In this document: positions 40,548-49,033 of the stretch, piece after piece | Layout of the letters: every line of letters starts with the position of its first letter | Position numbering within the stretch: position 1 is the first letter of the stretch | From: Saccharothrix ecbatanensis | GTDB taxonomy: Bacteria > Actinomycetota > Actinomycetes > Mycobacteriales > Pseudonocardiaceae | Direction: 5' to 3' | Assembly (NCBI RefSeq): GCF_014205015.1 | Contig: NZ_JACHMO010000001.1 | Coordinates: forward strand, 5,084,001-5,148,000 | Length of the DNA stretch: 64,000 nt | Made by a program: the position numbers and the translations under genes | The notes under the pieces: model-generated | What the model was told of the DNA's origin: nothing | Databases searched by the model: none | Seen by the model: the letters and a program-made list of their open reading frames with translations, nothing else

Positions 40548-43500
40548 ATGCTCACCGCCGACGGCCATCTGGTGCACTCCCCGGCGGACCTGGTCGACCT
40601 GTTGGAGTGCGAGCACCGCAGCAGGCTCGCGCTGGCGCTGGCCGTGGGGCTGCCCGGCGCTCCGGTGCCGGACGACCGGACGAACCACATGGCCACCCGG
40701 CACGGGATGGCGCACGAACAGGCCGTCCTTGCCAAGTTCCGCGCCGAGCACGACGTGGTCGAGATCCCGCAGCCCGCGCCGACGCACGAAGCCCTCACGG
40801 CAGCCGCTCAGCAGACCGCTGACGCCATCGAGGCCGGAGCGCCGGTGATCTACCAGGCCGTCTTCTACGCCGACGGCTTCCAGGGCCGCGCCGACTTCCT
40901 GGTCGCCACCGACCGGGGCTACGAGCCGCACGACGCCAAGCTCGCCCGGCACGCCACCCCCGCCGCCGTCGTCCAACTCACCGCCTACGCCAACGCGCTC
41001 AAGCACCTCGCCGGTCCCGCGATGCACCTCCTGCTCGGCGACGGCACCACGAAGACGTTCCAGGTCGCAGACTTCCTCCCGCTGGTCCGCGACCTCCAGA
41101 CCCGCGTCAAGGCCCGTCTCGCCGCACCCGCCTCCCTCCCCGAACGGCTCTGGGACGACGAACGCCCCGCCTGCGCCACCTGCCGCTTCGGCCGCCACTG
41201 CGCCACCGGCCGGGAACAGGACCGCGACCTCTCCCTGGTCGCCGGCATCCGCACCGACCAGCGGCGCAAGCTGGTGTCGGCCGGCCTGGGCACGATCGAC
41301 GCCCTCGCCAACGCCACCCGCGCCGACCGTCCCGCGACGATGTCCGCCACCACGTTCACCGGCCTGCGCGCCCAGGCCGCGCTCCAGGTCATCCAGGACG
41401 ACTCGCGCACCGAGGACGACCCGATCGGCAAGGTCGCCTACGAGGTGGTCGGACCGGAAGCGCTGGCCACCCTGCCCGTGCCCAGCCCCGGCGACCTGTT
41501 CTTCGACATGGAGGGCGACCCGTTCGCGCTCAACGGCGAAGGCCTGGAGTACCTGTTCGGCGTGGTCGACGCGGACGAGAGGTTCACGCCGTTCTGGGCG
41601 CACACCCGTCCCCAGGAGAAGGCCGCGTTCGAGCGGTTCGTCGACTTCGCCACGCAGACCCTCGACACCCACCCGGAAGCGCACATCTACCACTACGCGC
41701 CGTACGAGGTGAACGCCCTCAAGAGGCTGGCCGCGCTGCACGGCACCCGTGAGGACGCCGTCGACCACCTACTGCGCTCGAACGCGCTGGTGGACCTCTA
41801 CGCCGTGGTGCGCAAGGCGTTGCGCGTGTCCCAGCGGTCGTACTCGATCAAGTACCTGGAACCGCTCTACATGCCCGACGCCCGCGCGGGCGAGGTGACG
41901 AACGCCGTCTCCAGCATCGAGGCGTACGAGGAGTTCCTAGCCCTGCGCACGGTGGACCCGGCCCGTGCCGAGGACGTGCTGACCGGCATCGCGGACTACA
42001 ACACGTACGACTGCGTCTCCACGCTCCGGCTGTACCGGTTCCTGCTGGAAGTGCGCGAGGAGGCGGGCATCGAGCCGCACGTGGCCGAGCCGTCGTTCAG
42101 CGAGGAGATCGAGGACGAGATCGCGGCCCAGCGCCGCGCCGAACGGGCCGAACGCCTGGCCGCCGTGGTCGACCCGCTGCTCGAAGGCCTGCCGGACAAC
42201 CCCGCCGACGCGACCGACGACGAGCGGGCGCGGGCGTTGCTGGCCGCCGCCGTCGGCTACCACCGGCGGGAGACGAACCCGGCGTGGTGGGACTTCTTCC
42301 GGCAGATGGCGGCGCCGCTGTCGGAGCTGGAGTCGGACAGCGCGTGCGCGGTGCCGGTGTCGGTGCGGGCCGAGGACTGGGTGTCGCCGTCCGGGCGGGT
42401 CCGCAAGGCCAAGCGCGAGCTGCGGGTGTGGTGCGACCCGGACCGGCCGCACCCGTTCGCGACCGGTGACCAGGTCCGGCTGCTCTACCCCGGCACGCCG
42501 AACGTCACCCGCGACGCGGTGGTGCTCGCCGAGTCGGCCGAGGACATGGTGGTGCTGGAGAGCGCCGCGCCGGACGACGTCCACGGCGAGCAGCCGATCG
42601 CGGTGCTGCCCGGCAGCCCGGTCCAGCCGAAGCCGAAGGACGAGGCGGTCTACGAGCTGGCCCGGTCGGTCGTGGACGAGCTGCCGACGCTGCCCCCGCA
42701 TCCCGGCATCGACCTGATCCGCCGCACGCCACCGCGGCTGAAGGTGGCTGAACTGCCGCGCGGTGAGGACCTGATCGCGGACGTGATCGCGGCGGTGGAC
42801 GCGTTGGACGGCTCCACGCTCGCCGTGCAGGGGCCGCCGGGTGCAGGCAAGACGTATCTGGCGGGACGGCTGATCGCGCACCTGATCCGCGGCGGGCGGA
42901 GCGTCGGCGTGACGTCCAACAGCCACAAGGCGGTGGAGAACGTGCTCAGCGCGGCGTTGGCCGCCGGACGTGAGCTGGGCGTTCCGATCCCCACCGCCAA
43001 GCGTGCGAAGGGCACACCCGCGAAGGACTGCAAGTGGGAGCAGCCGCGGGACAACCCGGCGTTGGTGCGGTGGCGCGACGACCAGGGCGGCGGGCACCTG
43101 GTCGGCGGCACGGCGTGGACGTTCTCCAACACGGCGTTGCGCGAGCAGCCGTTCGACGTGCTGATCGTGGACGAGGCCGGGCAGTTCGCGCTGGCCGACG
43201 CGCTGGCCGTGTCGACGTGCGCGCGGAACCTCGTGCTGCTCGGCGACCCGCAGCAGTTGCCGCAGGTCGTGCAGGGCACCCATCCGGCCGGTGCGGAGGC
43301 GTCGGCGTTGGGGCACCTGATCGGTGACGCGGACGTCATCCCGCCTTCGCTCGGCTACTTCCTCGACCAGACGCGGCGACTGCACCCGGCCGTGTGCACG
43401 CCGGTGTCGAACCTGTCGTACGCCGGTTTGCTGCACGCGCACCCCAGTGCCGCCGCACGCGGGATCGACGGCGTGCCGTCCGGGCTGTACGTGCACTCGG

Positions 43501-43973
43501 TGTCCCATTCGCACAACACCACGTCGTCGGTCGAGGAGGCCGAGGCGGTGGTGGAGGTGGTCCGGTCGCTGATGGGTCGCATGTGGACGGACGGGCCGGA
43601 CGCGCGGGCGTTGGACGACTCGGACATCCTCGTGGTGGCGCCGTACAACCTCCAGGTCCGGTTGGTGCGGCGGGAGCTGGAGAAGCACGGCTACTCGGAG
43701 GTGCGGGTCGGCACCGTGGACCGGTTCCAGGGCCAGGAGGCGCCCGTGGTGATCACCACGATGACGTCTTCGGCGGCCGTCGACCTGCCGCGCGGACTGG
43801 ACTTCCTGTTGTCCCGCAACAGGTTGAACGTGGCGTTGTCACGCGCGCAGGCGGTGGCGGTCGTGGTGTGCTCGCCGAGGCTGGTGGAGGCCGACATCCG
43901 TGACGTCGACCAGTTGCGGCTGGTCTCGGGGATGATCGGCCTGATGGCCGAGGCCGGGCGGTGGGACGGCTGA
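40548..43973 (+). CDS. RecB-like nuclease fused to SF1 DNA helicase (TM0106-type)
   Basis: A protein of 1141 residues. The N-terminal half is a Cas4/RecB-like nuclease with putative Fe-S cysteines (C21 in LECEHRSR and the CATCRFGRHC cluster) and catalytic residues around FQGRADFL and YEPHDAKLARH. A RNase H-like domain (FFDMEGDPF, YHYAPYEVNALKRLA) follows. The C-terminal part is a superfamily 1 helicase: Walker A GPPGAGKTYLAG, VLIVDEAGQFALADAL, GDPQQLPQV and GTVDRFQGQEAPVVI, then LLSRNRLNVALSRAQ. Likely acts in DNA repair or replication restart. The ATG at 40548 fits the family start. Confidence 0.9.
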   Translation: MLTADGHLVHSPADLVDLLECEHRSRLALALAVGLPGAPVPDDRTNHMATRHGMAHEQAVLAKFRAEHDVVEIPQPAPTHEALTAAAQQTADAIEAGAPVIYQAVFYADGFQGRADFLVATDRGYEPHDAKLARHATPAAVVQLTAYANALKHLAGPAMHLLLGDGTTKTFQVADFLPLVRDLQTRVKARLAAPASLPERLWDDERPACATCRFGRHCATGREQDRDLSLVAGIRTDQRRKLVSAGLGTIDALANATRADRPATMSATTFTGLRAQAALQVIQDDSRTEDDPIGKVAYEVVGPEALATLPVPSPGDLFFDMEGDPFALNGEGLEYLFGVVDADERFTPFWAHTRPQEKAAFERFVDFATQTLDTHPEAHIYHYAPYEVNALKRLAALHGTREDAVDHLLRSNALVDLYAVVRKALRVSQRSYSIKYLEPLYMPDARAGEVTNAVSSIEAYEEFLALRTVDPARAEDVLTGIADYNTYDCVSTLRLYRFLLEVREEAGIEPHVAEPSFSEEIEDEIAAQRRAERAERLAAVVDPLLEGLPDNPADATDDERARALLAAAVGYHRRETNPAWWDFFRQMAAPLSELESDSACAVPVSVRAEDWVSPSGRVRKAKRELRVWCDPDRPHPFATGDQVRLLYPGTPNVTRDAVVLAESAEDMVVLESAAPDDVHGEQPIAVLPGSPVQPKPKDEAVYELARSVVDELPTLPPHPGIDLIRRTPPRLKVAELPRGEDLIADVIAAVDALDGSTLAVQGPPGAGKTYLAGRLIAHLIRGGRSVGVTSNSHKAVENVLSAALAAGRELGVPIPTAKRAKGTPAKDCKWEQPRDNPALVRWRDDQGGGHLVGGTAWTFSNTALREQPFDVLIVDEAGQFALADALAVSTCARNLVLLGDPQQLPQVVQGTHPAGAEASALGHLIGDADVIPPSLGYFLDQTRRLHPAVCTPVSNLSYAGLLHAHPSAAARGIDGVPSGLYVHSVSHSHNTTSSVEEAEAVVEVVRSLMGRMWTDGPDARALDDSDILVVAPYNLQVRLVRRELEKHGYSEVRVGTVDRFQGQEAPVVITTMTSSAAVDLPRGLDFLLSRNRLNVALSRAQAVAVVVCSPRLVEADIRDVDQLRLVSGMIGLMAEAGRWDG

Positions 43974-43982
43974 TCCCGACCC

Positions 43983-44927
43983 TCAGAGGCACTCAGCGGC
44001 TTTCAGGGGCCCCCAGAGGCCGAAGTGGCGTGGCAGGTCGCCGTCGAGGAAGCGCGTGACGGCGCGGATGCGGTCGTCGGCGAGGGTCAGCACGATCAGC
44101 TCCACCGGGCGGTCGGTCGACGCGCCCAGTTCGGCCAGGTAGGACGCGAACGCGGGCTGCGTGTTCGCCCTGGTGGCGACCAGGCGGACTCGGCGTGGTC
44201 GCCGCCAGCCGAAACTGGCGCGGAAGAACGCGGCGATCGCGGCGGCGCCGTGGTACTCGTGCGGCGCGGGCGGCATGGCCAGCCACGCGTCGTCGGTGAG
44301 CAGCCCGACCACGGCGTCCACGTCGCCCGAGGTGAACGCGTCGGCGAAGCGCCTGCTCAGCTCGCGTTCCTCCGGTGAGCCCGGTGCGGGGGCGGGTCGG
44401 CCGTCGCGGTGACGTTCGATCGCGGCACGGGCGCGTTGCAAGGTGCCTTTGATCGCGACCTCGGTCGTGCCGAGCATGTCCGCGACCTCCGCGGCCGGGT
44501 AGCCGAGCACGTCGCGCAGGACGAGGGTGGCGGCCTGCCGCGGCGGCATCAGCTGCAAGCCCGTGACGAAGGCCAGCTCGACCGCCTCCCTGGCGTGGTA
44601 GCGGGCTTCCGGTCCCGGCGCGTCGTCCGCGACCTGCTCCAGCAGCGTGTCCGGGTACGGCTGCAACCACGTGGTCTCGACGCGGCGGGTCGGTTCCGGC
44701 GGGGTGAACGGCGGCACCGGCTCGGACGGGCGGCGTCGGGCGTCACGCAGCGCGTTCAGGCAGCGGTTGGTGGCGATCAGCGTCTCCTGCACCACGTCCT
44801 CGGCGTCGACCAGCGAGCCGAGGATGCGGTAGCAGTGCAGCCGCAGCTCGCCCCGGTACCGCTCGGCGAGGTCGCGGAACGCCTGCTCGTGCCCTGGCTG
44901 CGCGTGGTCGGGTCCGGTCCGGCTCAC
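43983..44927 (-). CDS. ECF sigma factor with SnoaL C-terminal domain, internal region 2 deletion
   Basis: Region 2 begins normally (LRLHCYRILGSLVDAEDVVQ) but QETL is followed directly by IATNRCLNALRDARR. Homologues have about 22-25 residues here (a stretch with W and a SLRTWLYR-like end), so part of regions 2.2-2.4, including promoter -10 contacts, is missing in frame. Region 4 is present (LPPRQAATLVLRDVLGYPAAEVADMLGTTE) and a SnoaL-like domain follows (FADAFTSGDVDAVVGLL). It may be non-functional or act as an altered regulator. The GTG at 44927 has a GCGAGGA site; the ATG at 44936 is three codons earlier. Divergent from a SnoaL gene. Confidence 0.85.
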   Translation of the reverse strand: MSRTGPDHAQPGHEQAFRDLAERYRGELRLHCYRILGSLVDAEDVVQETLIATNRCLNALRDARRRPSEPVPPFTPPEPTRRVETTWLQPYPDTLLEQVADDAPGPEARYHAREAVELAFVTGLQLMPPRQAATLVLRDVLGYPAAEVADMLGTTEVAIKGTLQRARAAIERHRDGRPAPAPGSPEERELSRRFADAFTSGDVDAVVGLLTDDAWLAMPPAPHEYHGAAAIAAFFRASFGWRRPRRVRLVATRANTQPAFASYLAELGASTDRPVELIVLTLADDRIRAVTRFLDGDLPRHFGLWGPLKAAECL

Positions 44928-45053
44928 GAACCGCATCCTCGCACGGCGGTACGACAGTCACCGTCCGGCGGAGAAATCCGGCCGGGACCGTTCCGTTCGA
45001 CGCACCGGCGGTGTCCAACCAACGAACCGTCCATCTCACGAGAGGAATCGAGC

Positions 45054-45428
45054 ATGACCGGCACCGCCCTGGACACCGCCCTCGCCTACTACCACGCGTG
45101 GACCGGCCACGACTTCGACCGCGCCATGACCTACATCGCCGAGGACGTCGTGTGCGACGCACCGGCCGGGCGCATGGAAGGCGCGGCCGCTTTCCGTGAC
45201 TTCATGGGCCCGTTCACCCAGATTGTCGTCGACACGACCCTGATCTCGGCGTTCGGCGACGACAAGACCGCGCTGTTGATGTACGACACCAAGACCTTGC
45301 CGGTGGGCAGCGCGCCCGGCGCCGAGCACCTGACCGTCCGGGACGGAGTGATCACCCACGTCCGGATCATCTTCGACCGGTTGCCGTTCGACGCGGCGCG
45401 CAAGGCGTCCGAGGTGGACGCGCGGTGA
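45054..45428 (+). CDS. SnoaL-like small protein
   Basis: A 124-residue nuclear-transport-factor-2-fold protein: LDTALAYYHAWTGHDFDRAM, then GAAAFRDFMGPF and LTVRDGVITHVRIIFDRLPF. Such proteins are isomerases, hydrolases or ligand-binding units. Strong AGAGGAA ribosome site. Divergent from the ECF sigma gene, a common arrangement for a sigma factor target gene. Confidence 0.88.
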   Translation: MTGTALDTALAYYHAWTGHDFDRAMTYIAEDVVCDAPAGRMEGAAAFRDFMGPFTQIVVDTTLISAFGDDKTALLMYDTKTLPVGSAPGAEHLTVRDGVITHVRIIFDRLPFDAARKASEVDAR

Positions 45429-45547
45429 TCCCCGGGAGGCGATGTCGAGGATCTACGGAAAGTAGTTATGCAACCCCAGATCGGGCTGTCTTCTTCCACC
45501 GATAGTGTGACGCGGTTCTCCTCAGTCCTTCCCTCAGGAGCCCTCAC

Positions 45548-46222
45548 ATGCAGCTCGCCAGAGTCGGAGCCTTCCTCGGCGCCGTCACCGCCGCCGTCGC
45601 CGCGACCGTGTTCGCCGCCGCGCCCGCTCACGCGCACAACGCCATCTTCAGCGCCGGGTGCGAGGGCGAGAAGAGCACGCTGACCGCCGACCTGCAGTGG
45701 TACGACGCGCACGAGACCAAGAAGAACACCGTCAAGATCACCCTTGACGGCGAGGAGATCGAGAACACCACCTTCGGCCAGCACTTCAAGGAGACCTACG
45801 TCCGCGACAGCGACGTCGAGCTGGTCTTCGAGTACGAGGTGCTCGCCTGGAACGACCCGATCGACGAGGACAACGACAAGGCGTGGTCGGTCCGCGGCAC
45901 CTTCAAGGTCCCGTCCTGCGTGAAGACGACCACCACGACCACCACGACGACCACCACCACGGCCGTCACCACGACCACCGCCGAGGTCACGACCACCGCG
46001 CCGACCACCACCACGGCCGAGACCACGGTGGAGACCACGACGGAGTCCACGACGCCGGTCACCACGACCACGACCGCCGAGGTCGTGCCGGTCGCCGACA
46101 CGGGTGACGACCTGGCCGACACGGGCGCGAGCATCGCGATCCCGCTGGTGATCGGCGTCGTCCTGCTCGGCGGTGGCGCGGCCCTGCTGATCGTGCTGCG
46201 CCGGCGCGCGGCGAACAACTAG
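45548..46222 (+). CDS. sortase-anchored surface protein with threonine-rich stalk
   Basis: A 224-residue exported protein: signal peptide (1-29), a globular domain (about 30-124, CEGEKSTLTADLQWYDA) and a threonine-rich stalk (about 126-178). The sorting signal is LADTG (189-193), then a hydrophobic helix (196-216) and a basic tail (RRRAANN). LAxTG is typical of class E sortase substrates in actinomycetes. A second VADTG at 182-186 precedes it. Two cysteines may form one disulphide. The function is unknown. Confidence 0.88.
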   Translation: MQLARVGAFLGAVTAAVAATVFAAAPAHAHNAIFSAGCEGEKSTLTADLQWYDAHETKKNTVKITLDGEEIENTTFGQHFKETYVRDSDVELVFEYEVLAWNDPIDEDNDKAWSVRGTFKVPSCVKTTTTTTTTTTTTAVTTTTAEVTTTAPTTTTAETTVETTTESTTPVTTTTTAEVVPVADTGDDLADTGASIAIPLVIGVVLLGGGAALLIVLRRRAANN

Positions 46223-46230
46223 CTCTTCCA

Positions 46231-46266
46231 CTCGGCCCCGGTCACGTGCGCGTGACCGGGGCCGAG
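46231..46266. terminator. bidirectional terminator
   Basis: A perfect 16-bp stem (46231-46246 with 46251-46266) and a TGCG loop lie exactly between the convergent ends of the surface-protein gene and the dehydrogenase gene. Confidence 0.92.
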
Positions 46267-46271
46267 CCGTG

Positions 46272-47261
46272 CTACGGCAACACCTGGATCTTGCGCCCCT
46301 GCCCCGCCCGGAACCTCGACAGCGCCGAGGCGTAGTCCGCCAGCGGCAGCCGGTCGCTGATGAACACCTCCGGGTCGAGCACGCCGGTGGCGAACAGGTC
46401 GGCCGCGCGTTCGAACGAGTGCAGCACGGCCATCGACCCGGTGATGGTGATCTCCTGGTTGTAGATGCGGTACGGGTCGATGGTCACCCGCGCCGCGTAG
46501 TCGGAGACGCCGAACTGGAGGAACGTGCCGCCCTTGGCGACCCGGCCGAGCCCGTCCTGGATGGCCTTCTCGTTGCCGGTGGCGTCGATGACGACGTCCC
46601 ACCCGCGCGGCCGGTCCAGCTCGTCGGCGGACGCCGCGGTGGCCGTGACGCCCAACTTCTCGGCGGTGGCCAGGCGGTCCGGGTTGAGGTCGACCACCTC
46701 GATGGACGACGCGCCGGTGAGCTTGCCGAGCTGGAGCATCATCAGGCCCATCGTGCCGGAGCCGTAGATCAACACCCGTTCGGCCAACCGCGAGCGCAGC
46801 ACGTCGTAACCGCGCACCGCGCACGACAGCGGCTCGATCAGCGCGGCGTCCTCGGTGCGCACGTGGTCGGGCAGCTTCACGCAGTTCGCCACCGGCGCGA
46901 GCGCGTACTCGGCCGCGCCACCACCGGTCGTGACGCCGATCGCGGCCCACCGCTCGCACAGGTTGTTGCGCCCGGACCGGCACATGCGGCACTCGTGGCA
47001 GTACAGCGAGGGGTCCACCGCGACCCGGTCGCCCACCACCAGCTCGGTGACGTCCGACCCGACCTCGGCGACGACGCCCGCGAACTCGTGCCCCGGCACC
47101 ACCGGCAGCGTCGGCGCGAACTCCCCTTGCAGGATGTGCAGGTCGGTACCGCACAGCCCGCACGCCGCGACGTCCACGACGACCTGGCGCGGGCCGGGGG
47201 TCGGGTCGGGCACGTCGGCGACCTCGACCGCGCCGACCCCGGTGATCACGGCTGCTTTCAC
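46272..47261 (-). CDS. zinc-dependent polyol/alcohol dehydrogenase
   Basis: A 329-residue MDR-family dehydrogenase: catalytic zinc CGLCGTDLH and GHEFAG, structural zinc CHECRMCRSGRNNLC, and the NAD(P) fold with YGSGTMGLMML. It most resembles sorbitol/arabitol-type dehydrogenases. The GTG start overlaps the stop of the ABC permease (GTGA), so it belongs to the polyol uptake operon and probably oxidises the imported polyol. Confidence 0.9.
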   Translation of the reverse strand: MKAAVITGVGAVEVADVPDPTPGPRQVVVDVAACGLCGTDLHILQGEFAPTLPVVPGHEFAGVVAEVGSDVTELVVGDRVAVDPSLYCHECRMCRSGRNNLCERWAAIGVTTGGGAAEYALAPVANCVKLPDHVRTEDAALIEPLSCAVRGYDVLRSRLAERVLIYGSGTMGLMMLQLGKLTGASSIEVVDLNPDRLATAEKLGVTATAASADELDRPRGWDVVIDATGNEKAIQDGLGRVAKGGTFLQFGVSDYAARVTIDPYRIYNQEITITGSMAVLHSFERAADLFATGVLDPEVFISDRLPLADYASALSRFRAGQGRKIQVLP

Positions 47262-48058
47262 TTCACGGCTCCCAGGGAGAGGCCCTGGACCAGCTTGTCC
47301 TGGGCGGCGAACCCGGCGACGAGCACCGGCAGCGACACCACCACGGCGGCGGCGCACACCTTGGCCAGGAACAACCCCTGGCTGGTGACGAACCCGGTGA
47401 GGTAGACCGGCGCGGTGCCCGCGACCACGCCGGTCAGCACGCGGGCGAACAGCAACTCGTTCCAGCTGAAGATGAAGCAGATCAACGACGTCGCGGCGAT
47501 GCCGGGCATGGCGACCGGCGCGACGACCCGGCGCAGCGTGGTGACCAGGCCCGCGCCGTCGAGCGCGGCGGCCTCCAGGATCTCGACCGGCACCTCGGCC
47601 AGGAACGACCGCATCAGCCACACCGCGATCGGCAGGTTCATCGACGTGTAGAGCACGACCAGGAACGAGATGTTGTCCAGCATCCCGGTGAACTGCGCGA
47701 CCAGGTAGATCGGCAGCAGACCGGCGACGACGGGCAGCATCTTGGTGGACAGGAAGAAGAACAGCACGTCCGACCACTTCTCGACCTTCTTGATCGAGAG
47801 CGCGTAGGCCGCCGGTATCGCCAGCAGCAGCACCAGGACCGTCGAGCCGATGGACGCGCTGAGCGAGTTGATCAGCGGTGGCCACGGTTCGGAGTCGAAG
47901 AAGCCGGCGTAGCTGTCGAACGTGATCGGCGCGGCCAGGGACGGCGGGTTCGTCGCCGCGTCCGGCTCGCTGTGCAGCGAGGTGAGCACCATCCAAGCGA
48001 CCGGCGCGAAGAACAGCAGTCCGGCGAACCAGGCGACGACGCCCCAGATCCGGTTCAT
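47258..48058 (-). CDS. ABC sugar/polyol permease, MalG-like
   Basis: A 266-residue inner-membrane permease with about six transmembrane helices and the EAAALDGAGLVTTLRRVVAP loop that docks the ATPase. The ATG overlaps the stop of the other permease (ATGA) and follows GAGG. It is the second permease of the polyol importer; no ATPase gene is in the operon. Confidence 0.92.
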   Translation of the reverse strand: MNRIWGVVAWFAGLLFFAPVAWMVLTSLHSEPDAATNPPSLAAPITFDSYAGFFDSEPWPPLINSLSASIGSTVLVLLLAIPAAYALSIKKVEKWSDVLFFFLSTKMLPVVAGLLPIYLVAQFTGMLDNISFLVVLYTSMNLPIAVWLMRSFLAEVPVEILEAAALDGAGLVTTLRRVVAPVAMPGIAATSLICFIFSWNELLFARVLTGVVAGTAPVYLTGFVTSQGLFLAKVCAAAVVVSLPVLVAGFAAQDKLVQGLSLGAVK

Positions 48059-49002
48059 CCGCGCACCTCCTCTCGGAGCAGCGACGACACGACGCGCAAC
48101 GCGAACGTGGCGATGATGATGGAGCCGATCACCACGACCACGCCCGCCGCGGACGCCTGGCCGTAGTCGTGCGCCTGGTAGAACGTCTGGTAGATCGTGT
48201 ACGGCAGGTTCGCCGTGCCCAGGCCGCCGGACGTGATGGTGAAGACGGCGTCGAAGTTCTGCACGACGTAGATCGAGCCGAGCAGCGCGCCCAGCTCCAG
48301 GTACTGGCGCAGGTGCGGCAACGTCAGGTAGCGGAACACCTGCCACGCCGTGGCGCCGTCGATGCGCGCGGCCTCCACGGCGTCCTGCGGGCGGCTTTGC
48401 AGGCCCGCCAACAGGATCAGCATCATGAACGGCGTCCACTGCCACACCAGCGACGCCTCCACCGCGAGCAGCGGCATGCCGCTGATCCACTCCGGCTGCG
48501 GGGCGTCCGCGCCGAACAACCACGTCAGCACGCCGTTGAACAGGCCGTACTCCGGGTTGTAGAGCGCGTGCTTCCACAGCAGCGCGGCGGCGACCGGCAC
48601 CACCAGGAACGGCGCGATGAGCATCGTCCGCACCAGTCCGCGCCCGGCGAACTTGCGGTCCAGCAACAGGGCGAGTCCGAGGCCGAGCAGGAGGCTGACC
48701 AGCACCACGGTCGCGGTCAGCACGACCGTGGTGCCGATGGCGCTGCGCAGATCCGGGTCGGTGAACACGGCGGTGTAGTTGTCGATGCCGGCGAACCCGC
48801 GGTTGGCCGGGTCCAGCGAGTTCCACCGCATCAGCGAGATGATCAGCGTGGCCACGAACGGCAGTTGGGTGACCACGATCGTGAAGATCAGGGCGGGGAG
48901 GAGCGGGGCACGCCTAGCCCAGCGCGCCGCCGCGTTCACCTGCCTCGTCCGCGTCGGGGGCCTCGGCTCGGCCGGTGCCGCCACCTCCCGCACGGCGGTC
49001 AT
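48055..49002 (-). CDS. ABC sugar/polyol permease, MalF-like
   Basis: A 315-residue permease with a cytoplasmic N-terminal extension (RPPTRTRQVNAAARWARR), six transmembrane helices and the EAARIDGATAWQVFRYLTLP docking motif. The first-helix and NYTAVF loops fit MalF-type subunits of CUT1 transporters. It starts 31 nt after the binding-protein stop. Confidence 0.92.
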   Translation of the reverse strand: MTAVREVAAPAEPRPPTRTRQVNAAARWARRAPLLPALIFTIVVTQLPFVATLIISLMRWNSLDPANRGFAGIDNYTAVFTDPDLRSAIGTTVVLTATVVLVSLLLGLGLALLLDRKFAGRGLVRTMLIAPFLVVPVAAALLWKHALYNPEYGLFNGVLTWLFGADAPQPEWISGMPLLAVEASLVWQWTPFMMLILLAGLQSRPQDAVEAARIDGATAWQVFRYLTLPHLRQYLELGALLGSIYVVQNFDAVFTITSGGLGTANLPYTIYQTFYQAHDYGQASAAGVVVVIGSIIIATFALRVVSSLLREEVRG

Positions 49003-49033
49003 CGGGACCTCCCGATGGGGGTGGGGTTGCTCA

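Noticed and set aside
40548..43973. Cas4-like nuclease as evidence of a CRISPR system
   Set aside because: It is fused to an SF1 helicase in the TM0106-type architecture, and no array or other cas gene is nearby.
45925..46085. ACC/ACG triplet repeats
   Set aside because: Explained by the threonine-rich stalk of the surface protein.
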